NCBI GenBank assembly: GCA_946886185.1 | Contig: CAMPIC010000186.1 | Location: 1 to 6,284 of the forward strand | Length of the DNA stretch: 6,284 nucleotides | DNA from: an uncultured bacterium | GTDB taxonomy: Bacteria; Eisenbacteria; RBG-16-71-46; CAIMUX01 | Direction of reading: 5' to 3' | Shown: in pieces, positions 1-5,376 of the stretch | How the letters are laid out: each line of letters opens with the position of its first letter | Position numbering within the stretch: the stretch's first letter is position 1 | Notes under the pieces: generated by a model | The model's input: only the letters and a program-made list of their open reading frames with translations | Told to the model about the DNA's origin: nothing | Database searches by the model: none | Translations under genes and position numbers: made by a program

Positions 1-377
1 AGCCCCCGGCGGTGCGAAGTGAGCAAGCAGATCGTGTGCCCGCTGTCGCGCCAGGGATAAGCCAGCGCCTGGTGGGTCGGCACCGGCACGAGCGCGCGCC
101 CCACGCTCCACGCGAGGACCCGGGCGGCGGCCAGTCCGACGCGGACTCCGGTGAACGATCCCGGACCGATCGAAACCGCGATCCTTTCGAGATCGGCGAC
201 CTCCAGCGACTGCCGTTCGAGAACCTCATGTACCAGCCGGAGAAGCCATTCCTGACTCGAGGCCTCCACCGCGAGCGAGGACTCCGCGAGCAGCTCATCG
301 CCGCGGGCAAGCGCTGCGCCGGTCAATCGGCCGGTGCTCTCGATGCCGAGGACGACTCCGGAACGGGGTGGCGTCAT
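1..377 (-). CDS. tsaB: TsaB, t6A tRNA-modification subunit (partial, C-terminus outside window)
   Basis: TsaB is the inactive TsaD paralogue that pairs with TsaD and TsaE to put threonylcarbamoyl on A37 of ANN-decoding tRNAs in the cytoplasm. About 125 N-terminal residues are visible. The N-terminus VVLGIESTG matches the first strand of the actin-like ATPase fold, and SIGPGSFTGVRVGLAAARVL carries the family signature GPGSFTGxRxG. The full protein is usually about 220-240 residues, so roughly half is missing beyond position 1. The ATG at 377-375 is the only good start in this frame, since I see no upstream in-frame ATG. It overlaps the TGA of a 17-codon ORF as ATGA, with a weak GGAAG six bases upstream. 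Together with tsaE just upstream it forms the common tsaE-tsaB pair. The identification is secure from the signature motif and the neighbour. Confidence 0.93.
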   Translation of the reverse strand, partial: MTPPRSGVVLGIESTGRLTGAALARGDELLAESSLAVEASSQEWLLRLVHEVLERQSLEVADLERIAVSIGPGSFTGVRVGLAAARVLAWSVGRALVPVPTHQALAYPWRDSGHTICLLTSHRRG

Positions 378-427
378 CGCGACTTCCCGGCCTTCGCGAA
401 GGAGGGCTCGTGCGGAAGCGGGTTCAT
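374..427 (-). CDS. Possible 17-codon leader ORF between tsaE and tsaB
   Basis: A tiny ORF, MNPLPHEPSFAKAGKSR, fills the 47 bases between tsaE and tsaB. Its ATG (427-425) overlaps the tsaE stop as ATGA, and its TGA (376-374) overlaps the tsaB ATG, again as ATGA. It has no convincing Shine-Dalgarno of its own, so it would be translated only by re-initiation after tsaE. A simple role would be to carry terminating ribosomes from tsaE to the tsaB start and keep the two products in balance. I do not recognise the peptide, and the overlaps may be chance, since ATGA junctions are easy to form. The geometry is seen directly; the coupling role is inferred. Confidence 0.3.
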   Translation of the reverse strand: MNPLPHEPSFAKAGKSR

Positions 428-924
428 GAGGAGCGCGATTCCGGATCGTCACTCTTCGGTGCGCGACGCCGCTGCGGCATCGGGGCGCCGCGCATCACGC
501 CGCTCGCGCGGTCCCATGCGATCTCGATCCGTCTGTGAGTCGGACCGGTTTCCACGAGAAGAATGCGCACCCATCGCCGCGGATGCTCATGAGCGCGCTG
601 CGCCCATTCGACGAACACGAGGCCCGGATGCTCGTCCCATCCCTCGAGCAGCTCGTCGCCTGGAGCATCGAGACGGTAGAGATCCTGGTGGAGGATCGGC
701 ACGTCGGCGAGATAGCGATTCTCCAGAACGAAGGTCGGGCTGCGCACTCGTCCAGGGTAGTGGAGGCCATCCGCGACTCCTTGCACCAGTCGAGTCTTGC
801 CCGCTCCGAGCACGCCTTCCAGTCCGATCCAGGCGGGCGGCACGAGCAGAGCCGCGAGCTGACGGCCAAGCTCGATCGTCTCTTCTTCAGAGCTCGTCTC
901 GACGACGCAGTGCTGCAGCTCCAA
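424..924 (-). CDS. tsaE: TsaE, t6A biosynthesis ATPase
   Basis: TsaE is the P-loop ATPase that drives turnover of the TsaB-TsaD complex making t6A37 in tRNA. The 166-residue product is normal in length for the family. Visible motifs in order are the Walker A GVLGAGKT (residues 37-44), SPTFVLENRY (62-71), the HQDLYRL motif (79-85, usually HxDLYRL) and FVEWAQR (104-110), whose Glu and Trp are hallmarks of TsaE. Val38 occupies the position that is usually Asp or Glu in G(D/E)LGAGKT, and Arg45 follows the P-loop where Thr is common. The start is a TTG at 924-922, supported by a TGAGG ribosome binding site seven bases upstream that overlaps the porX stop codon; nine bases separate the two genes. 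The TGA at 426-424 overlaps the next ATG. The basic C-terminal tail of about 20 residues looks unstructured. Confidence 0.95.
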   Translation of the reverse strand: MELQHCVVETSSEEETIELGRQLAALLVPPAWIGLEGVLGAGKTRLVQGVADGLHYPGRVRSPTFVLENRYLADVPILHQDLYRLDAPGDELLEGWDEHPGLVFVEWAQRAHEHPRRWVRILLVETGPTHRRIEIAWDRASGVMRGAPMPQRRRAPKSDDPESRSS

Positions 925-931
925 GGGGTGA

Positions 932-936
932 CCTCA
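932..936 (-). promoter_or_regulatory. Ribosome binding site of tsaE, overlapping the porX stop
   Basis: On the minus strand, TGAGG combines the porX stop TGA (936-934) with a GAGG Shine-Dalgarno core, seven bases before the TTG at 924-922. This site decides the TTG start of tsaE and suggests that translation of tsaE is linked to termination on porX. Confidence 0.6.
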
Positions 937-2502
937 GCGCGAGCGCGGATACAGGGTCGCGACTGGCAGAATCATCTCCTCCATCGAGATCCCCCCGTGC
1001 TGGAAGCTGTTGCGGAAGTGCCGCTCGTACTGGTGGAAATTGGTCGGGTAGACGAAGTAGAAATTCTCCTTCGCCACGATGTAATGCTTGATCAGCCCGT
1101 CGCCCGGCAGCTTGTACTCCTCCGGCTTCTTGATATGGAGGGCTTCCCGCTCGTTGACTCCGAGATTGTCGCCGTATTTGTAGCGAATCGAGGTGGAGGT
1201 ATCGCGGTTGCCCAGCACTTCCGAGGAGCGCTTCACCTGGACCAGGCCGTGGTCGGTCGTGACCACCACCACCGTGTCCTGGCGCGAGAGGACGCGCAGC
1301 ACCTCGAGCAGAGCGGAGTGCTGGAACCAGGACTGGAGCACGCCCCGCAGCGCTTCTTCATCCGGCGCCAGCTCCTGCAAGAGCTCCGACTCGGAGCGCC
1401 CGTGCGCGAGCATATCCACGAAGTTGAAGACCATGGAGAGGAAGGTCGCCTCTCCCAAAGTGTTGATCTTCTTGCGCAGGTTGTTGCTCTCCTGCGGAGT
1501 GAAGATCTTGAGATAGCGATGTCCCGCGGTCGGGATCCCCTCCGCTTCGAGGAGCTTGTCCATCAGCTCCTTCTCGTACCTGTTGCGGCTGTCCTCCTTG
1601 GGCGCGTTCTCCAGCCACCAGTCGGGATACTTACGCGCGATCTCGTTCGGATAGAGGCCCGAGAAGATCGCGTTGCGGCTGTACGGTGTGGCTGTGGGAA
1701 GGATCGACATGAAAAGGTCGGTCTTGATGTCGAAGTACGGACGCAGGAGCGGCTCAAGGATCGACCACTGGTCGAGCCGCATGCAGTCGATCACCACGAG
1801 CGCGACGCGGCGGCCCGCCTTGAGATGCGGGAGCACCCAGTGAGGCGCGATGTCGACCGAGAGCGGAGGGCGCTCCCCGAACGGCTTCTGCACCCATCCT
1901 GCGTAATGATCTTCCACGAAGCGCGCGAACTCGCGATTGAGCTGCCCCTTCTGCTCCTGATGCGACTGCCGGAGGCTCTCTTCCTGGATCTGACGGAACT
2001 CGAGATCCCATCCCACGACGCGCTGGAACAGCTCCGCCCAGTCCTGCCACCCCATCGCGCCGTGCCGGAGCGAGAGGACGCGATTGAACTCGGCCACGTA
2101 ATCGCGGGTGCGCTGGCTGCGCTGGAGCGCTTCGCTCTCGAACACCTTCTTGATCGCGAGGTGGATCTGGCTCGGGTTGACCGGCTTGGTCAGGTAGTCG
2201 GCGATCTGCCGGCCCAGAGCCATGTTCATCAAGTTCTCTTCCTCGTTCTTGGTGATCATGATCACGGGAAGATTGGGATGCCGCTGCTTGATCGCTTCGA
2301 GGGTGGCGAGCCCGCCCATCCCCGGCATCATCTCGTCCAGCAGGACGATGTCGAACGACTTGCTCTCGGCCGACTTGACCGCGTCTTCGCCGTTCGCGAC
2401 GGCCTCGACCTCGTATCCCTTCCCCTTGAGGTAGAGGATGTGCGGGCGGAGCATGTCGATTTCGTCGTCCGCCCAGAGGATCCGCTGATTCGATTGCGCC
2501 AT
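934..2502 (-). CDS. porX: PorX-like response regulator with PglZ/alkaline-phosphatase-fold domain
   Basis: The 522-residue protein matches PorX in length and layout. Residues 1-120 form a receiver domain: acidic pocket Asp12/Asp13, phosphoacceptor Asp56 (LLDEMMPGMGG), Thr84 and Lys106 (DYLTKPVNPSQI). A helical linker (about 121-225) leads to a PglZ domain of the alkaline phosphatase superfamily. Likely metal or catalytic residues are Asp239 (VVIDCMRLDQW), Thr270 or Thr272 (SILPTATPYSRN), Asp363 and His367 (NFVDMLAH), Asp417/His418 (TTDHG) and His502 (QHGGISMEEM). In Bacteroidota, PorX regulates type IX secretion, and its PglZ domain cleaves phosphodiester bonds in oligonucleotides; here that activity is predicted. 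The ATG at 2502 is chosen because PorX proteins begin just before ILWxDDE; the ribosome binding site is weak (GAAGGG 14 bases upstream). The kinase gene 86 bases upstream is the likely partner. A secretion role in this organism cannot be shown from the window. Confidence 0.92.
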   Translation of the reverse strand: MAQSNQRILWADDEIDMLRPHILYLKGKGYEVEAVANGEDAVKSAESKSFDIVLLDEMMPGMGGLATLEAIKQRHPNLPVIMITKNEEENLMNMALGRQIADYLTKPVNPSQIHLAIKKVFESEALQRSQRTRDYVAEFNRVLSLRHGAMGWQDWAELFQRVVGWDLEFRQIQEESLRQSHQEQKGQLNREFARFVEDHYAGWVQKPFGERPPLSVDIAPHWVLPHLKAGRRVALVVIDCMRLDQWSILEPLLRPYFDIKTDLFMSILPTATPYSRNAIFSGLYPNEIARKYPDWWLENAPKEDSRNRYEKELMDKLLEAEGIPTAGHRYLKIFTPQESNNLRKKINTLGEATFLSMVFNFVDMLAHGRSESELLQELAPDEEALRGVLQSWFQHSALLEVLRVLSRQDTVVVVTTDHGLVQVKRSSEVLGNRDTSTSIRYKYGDNLGVNEREALHIKKPEEYKLPGDGLIKHYIVAKENFYFVYPTNFHQYERHFRNSFQHGGISMEEMILPVATLYPRSR

Positions 2503-2588
2503 TGATTTGGATTCAGCCCTTCGATCAGAGTGCCGGGGACGCCTTTCGCGGAATCTACACGGTGCAGGGCTGTGTGGGCGAGGAGAGA
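2503..2588 (-). other. Gap between histidine kinase and porX
   Basis: These 86 bases hold no gene. On the minus strand there is a TAGATT, but no -35-like hexamer at a suitable distance, and no stable hairpin followed by a T run. Read-through from the kinase gene into porX is the simplest reading. Confidence 0.4.
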
Positions 2589-3860
2589 TCAGGTGGGGAA
2601 CGAGATCACCATGGTGGTGCCTTTTCCAGGCGCGGTTTTCTCCACCCAGATCTTGCCTCCGTGGTAGTCCTGCACGATGCGCTGCGCCAAGGTCAATCCC
2701 AACCCCCAGCCGCGCTGCTTCGTGGTGTAGCCGGGCGCGAAAACCCGCTTCGCCTCGGGCGGCGTCATCCCGCGGCCCTTGTCGGTCACGCGCACCAGGA
2801 CCGACTCGACATCCTTGCGATAGAGCACGTCCACTTCGATCGAGCCGCGATCCCCTTCCGTGGCGTCGACCGCGTTCTTGAGGACGTTCTCCACCACCCA
2901 TTCGATCAATTCCTTATTGAGGCTGACGGGCGGGACGAGATCGTAACGCTCGCGAATGTCGACATCCTTGCCCAGATGCGGCAGGCGGCGTCGGAAGTAG
3001 CGCACCGCCTCGCTCACGATCGGCGCGATGTCGACGATTTCGAGCTTGGGGGCCGATCCGACCTGTCCGAAGCGGTTCGCCACCTTTTCCAGACGTTCCG
3101 CGTCCCCTTCCATCTCGTTGAGGACTTCGTCGAAGAACTCTTTCTCGATGCTGACCACGCTCGCGTCGGTGGGAGATTCGAACTGGCGTTCGCGCATCAG
3201 CTCCACCCAGCCGAGGAGCGAAGAGATGGGCGTGCCGAGCTGATGCGCGGTCTCTTTCGCCAGTCCGATCCAGATGGCGCGCTGCTCGCTCGTCTTGATG
3301 CCTCGATAGCCGACATAGCCCAGTCCGATGAAGAGCACGATCCCCGCGATCTGGATGAACGGGATCCACTGCAGCTCGCGCACGAGCGAGGGCTCCCCGT
3401 AGTAGACATAGCCGAACGGCTGGGGCAAACCGGGACGCCGGATCGCGATCGGCTCGTTCTGCGCCGCGAACCGGTCACGGATGTCGAAGAGCTTGCGGAT
3501 CGGTCCTTCCGCGGGCGGATCGTGCGGATCCATTTCGGCGATCGTCTCGATGTCGATCGAGTCCACCACCATCGATCGCGGCAGCTTCCAGACGAAGGGA
3601 CGCCCCTCGGTGTCGGTGAGGATCATCGGGAAGTCGGCCGGCTTGACCACTTCGTCGAAGATCTGCTTGAGGTCGGGATTGTCGAGCGCGGTGAAGGTGG
3701 CGAGCGCGGAGAACCGGGCGAAGAGGGTCGCGACCGTTTGCGACTGCCGATTGAGCCGATTGATCTGACTCGTGGTGTATAGAATGCCGAGGCCGATCAG
3801 GACCACGATCCCGAGGAAAAGCCAGCCTCGCAGAAAGAACGGAGTTGGAGTACGAGCCAT
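2589..3860 (-). CDS. Sensor histidine kinase, PorY-type H-box
   Basis: This is a 423-residue membrane-bound two-component kinase. A transmembrane segment (about 13-29) follows a short basic N-terminus. A putative periplasmic sensor region (about 30-163) comes next, then a second membrane helix (about 165-185). The H-box KETAHQLGTPISS places the phosphorylated histidine at 206, only about 20 residues after the membrane with no HAMP domain. The ATPase domain is complete: N-box WVVENVLKNAVDA (Asn325, Asn329), G1 DKGRGM (Asp360), an F-box around FAPGYTTK and G2 GWGLGL (384-389). The AKETAHQLGTP motif is typical of kinases grouped with PorY, the proposed PorX partner in type IX secretion bacteria, and porX lies directly downstream. 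The ATG at 3860 is the first start after an in-frame TAG at 3869-3867; a GGAG lies 12 bases upstream, rather far. The signal sensed is unknown. Confidence 0.9.
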   Translation of the reverse strand: MARTPTPFFLRGWLFLGIVVLIGLGILYTTSQINRLNRQSQTVATLFARFSALATFTALDNPDLKQIFDEVVKPADFPMILTDTEGRPFVWKLPRSMVVDSIDIETIAEMDPHDPPAEGPIRKLFDIRDRFAAQNEPIAIRRPGLPQPFGYVYYGEPSLVRELQWIPFIQIAGIVLFIGLGYVGYRGIKTSEQRAIWIGLAKETAHQLGTPISSLLGWVELMRERQFESPTDASVVSIEKEFFDEVLNEMEGDAERLEKVANRFGQVGSAPKLEIVDIAPIVSEAVRYFRRRLPHLGKDVDIRERYDLVPPVSLNKELIEWVVENVLKNAVDATEGDRGSIEVDVLYRKDVESVLVRVTDKGRGMTPPEAKRVFAPGYTTKQRGWGLGLTLAQRIVQDYHGGKIWVEKTAPGKGTTMVISFPT

Positions 3861-3928
3861 CGCGAGCTACGGCTCCGATCGTCGAAGCGAATGTTTCATG
3901 GCGATGGCAGACCCGCCCCTCCGCGCGC
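3861..3928 (-). other. Gap between serS and the histidine kinase
   Basis: This 68-base spacer holds a 10-codon ORF (3899-3867) with no useful ribosome binding site, and a GGAG that may serve the kinase start. I see no terminator-like hairpin with a T run and no clear promoter, which fits read-through from serS. Confidence 0.4.
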
Positions 3929-5191
3929 TCAACCTCCCAGCTCCTCCATTCCGTCCAGATACGGCCGGAGCGGCGCGGGAATCCGGATGGTGCCGCGCTC
4001 GGTCTGGTTGTTCTCGAGCAACGCCACCACGATGCGCGGAAGCGCCAGCCCGGAGCCGTTGAGCGTGTGCGGATAGAGCAGCTTCTTCTCTTCGTTGCGA
4101 TAGCGGAGGTTCATGCGCCGCGCCTGGAACTCTTCGAAGTTGCTGCACGAGGAGACTTCCAGCCAGCGCCGTTCGGCATGCGCCCACACTTCGAGGTCGT
4201 AGCATTTGGCGGCCGCGAAGGAGAGATCGCCGGTTGCGAGCTCGAGGACGCGATAGGGAAGCTCGAGCGATTGCAGGAGCCGTTCCACGCAGGCTACGAG
4301 GGACTCGAGCTCGCCGTACGAATCGGCCGGTTCGACGATCTTGACCAGCTCCACCTTGTCGAACTGGTGGACGCGCACCAGGCCGCGCGTCTCCTTGCCG
4401 TACGTGCCTGCCTCGCGCCGGAAGCAGGGCGAATATCCCATGCGATAGATCGGCAGCTCGGTGTGCGAAACCTGCTCCCCGGCGAAAAGATTGGTGATCG
4501 AGACTTCCGCTGTCGGGATGAGGAACAGATCGTCCGGCTCGGTCCGGTACATGTCCTCCTCGAGCTTGGGGATCTGACCGGTCCCGAACATCGAGTCGCG
4601 GCGCACCAGAAACGGGGTCGACACCTCGACGAAGCGGTTCTGTCTGCCCTGATCGAGGAAGTACTGGATGAGCGCGCGCTGCAGCCGCGCTCCCCATCCG
4701 GTGAAGACGGCAAATCCGGAGCCCGAAATCTTCGAAGCGCGTCCGAAATCGAGCAGGCCGAGCAATTCGCCGATCTCGTAGTGCGGCTTGGGCTGGAACG
4801 CGTCGGAAGGGATCTCGCCCCAGCGGCGCACCTCGCGATTCGCGGAGGGATCGCCCACCGGCACCGACTCGTGCGGCACGTTGGGGAGCCAGCGCATCTT
4901 TTCGTCCAGCGCTTGTTCGATCTCGCGGAGCTCCGCGTCCCGTTCCTTGATCGATTCGGAGAGCGCTTTCATCTGGTCGAGGAGCTCGCTCGCGTCCTCT
5001 CCCTGCTTCTTGCGACGCGCGATCTCCTCGGAGCTCCGGTTGCGCTCCGCTTTCTGGACTTCCACTTCCTGCAGGATCTCTCGCATACGCAGATCGAGAT
5101 CGAGGATCGACTGGAGATCGGCGCCGCCTTTCGCGGCGAGGCCGGCGCGGACCCGGTCCGTTTCGGTGCGGATGCGTTTGAGATCGAGCAT
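3929..5191 (-). CDS. serS: Seryl-tRNA synthetase
   Basis: SerS charges tRNA-Ser, and tRNA-Sec where present, with serine in the cytoplasm. The 420-residue product is the usual bacterial length. Residues 1-100 form the N-terminal coiled-coil tRNA-binding arm, rich in Glu, Lys and Arg heptads. The class II catalytic core follows, with PTAEVSITN (226-234), motif 2 FRREAGTYGKETRG (257-270) continuing to HQFDKVE, and motif 3 NGSGLALPR (378-386) with its ATP-binding arginine. The ATG at 5191 is chosen over an in-frame ATG at 5245 because bacterial SerS begins MLDLKxIR, and because AGGGG sits six bases upstream. It heads the likely operon with the kinase, porX, tsaE and tsaB. GSGF (157-160) replaces the common GSRF, a minor deviation. 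No frameshift or missing catalytic motif is visible. Confidence 0.98.
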   Translation of the reverse strand: MLDLKRIRTETDRVRAGLAAKGGADLQSILDLDLRMREILQEVEVQKAERNRSSEEIARRKKQGEDASELLDQMKALSESIKERDAELREIEQALDEKMRWLPNVPHESVPVGDPSANREVRRWGEIPSDAFQPKPHYEIGELLGLLDFGRASKISGSGFAVFTGWGARLQRALIQYFLDQGRQNRFVEVSTPFLVRRDSMFGTGQIPKLEEDMYRTEPDDLFLIPTAEVSITNLFAGEQVSHTELPIYRMGYSPCFRREAGTYGKETRGLVRVHQFDKVELVKIVEPADSYGELESLVACVERLLQSLELPYRVLELATGDLSFAAAKCYDLEVWAHAERRWLEVSSCSNFEEFQARRMNLRYRNEEKKLLYPHTLNGSGLALPRIVVALLENNQTERGTIRIPAPLRPYLDGMEELGG

Positions 5192-5196
5192 CGAGG

Positions 5197-5202
5197 TCCC
5201 CT
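5197..5202 (-). promoter_or_regulatory. Ribosome binding site of serS
   Basis: AGGGGA on the minus strand lies five bases before the ATG at 5191-5189. It fixes the serS start there rather than at the in-frame ATG 54 bases upstream. Confidence 0.75.
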
Positions 5203-5269
5203 GGCTGCGTTCGATTGCGCGGCCGCGAATCCGGTAACTTCCCACAGCAGCGCAAACTACATTCGATCG

Positions 5270-5298
5270 AAGCTACCACGCGCGGACGACGAGGTCAA
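5270..5298 (-). promoter_or_regulatory. Candidate sigma70-type promoter for the serS operon
   Basis: On the minus strand, TTGACC (5298-5293, five of six to TTGACA) is followed after exactly 17 bases by TAGCTT (5275-5270, three of six to TATAAT, including the first two positions and the last T). The predicted transcription start near 5263 would give a leader of about 72 bases before serS. It is the only stretch in the 185-base gap with such spacing that I found. The -10 is weak, so this is a candidate only. I see no T-box-like element. Confidence 0.4.
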
Positions 5299-5335
5299 CG
5301 CGCGGCACCGAACGCGCACGATCCATCTCGTATGA

Positions 5336-5353
5336 AGCGCGCTTGGACGCGCT
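5336..5353 (-). terminator. Weak hairpin downstream of the transferase gene
   Basis: A perfect 6-base-pair inverted repeat, AGCGCG and CGCGCT around a 6-base loop, begins 24 bases after the transferase stop codon. It is GC-rich but lacks a following T run, so it is at best a weak intrinsic terminator; it may only be a stalling or RNA-stabilising hairpin. A second small stem, TGCTT and AAGCA around a 7-base loop, lies just before it. Confidence 0.2.
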
Positions 5354-5376
5354 GCACGCTGCTTATCCCGCAAGCA

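Noticed and set aside
535..2505. Plus-strand open frame of 656 codons opposite porX and tsaE
   Set aside because: It is antisense to clearly recognisable PorX and TsaE sequence, its product is dominated by Arg, Leu, Val and His with no family motif, and long antisense frames are expected in GC-rich coding DNA.
2503..2901. N-terminal extension of PorX into the kinase gene
   Set aside because: The extra residues are out-of-frame reading of the kinase 3' end. PorX homologues start just before ILWxDDE, which matches the ATG at 2502.
2502..3782. Plus-strand open frame of 426 codons opposite the histidine kinase
   Set aside because: It is antisense to the kinase, whose motifs are intact, and the composition is typical of a mirrored GC-rich gene.
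3867..3899. Ten-codon ORF in the serS-kinase gap
   Set aside because: It has no ribosome binding site at a usable distance and no resemblance to a known leader peptide.
5192..5245. Upstream in-frame ATG for serS
   Set aside because: SerS proteins start with MLDLKxIR, and the strong AGGGG site serves the ATG at 5191.
3867..5279. Minus-strand open frame overlapping serS in another frame
   Set aside because: The product is Arg- and Ala-rich low-complexity sequence, and the serS frame explains the region.
3845..5335. Plus-strand open frame of 496 codons opposite serS
   Set aside because: It is antisense to a complete SerS and shows no recognisable domain.
5192..5376. tRNA or T-box leader in the gap before serS
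   Set aside because: I could not fold a cloverleaf or find a T-box-like conserved stretch; only a candidate promoter and small hairpins are visible.
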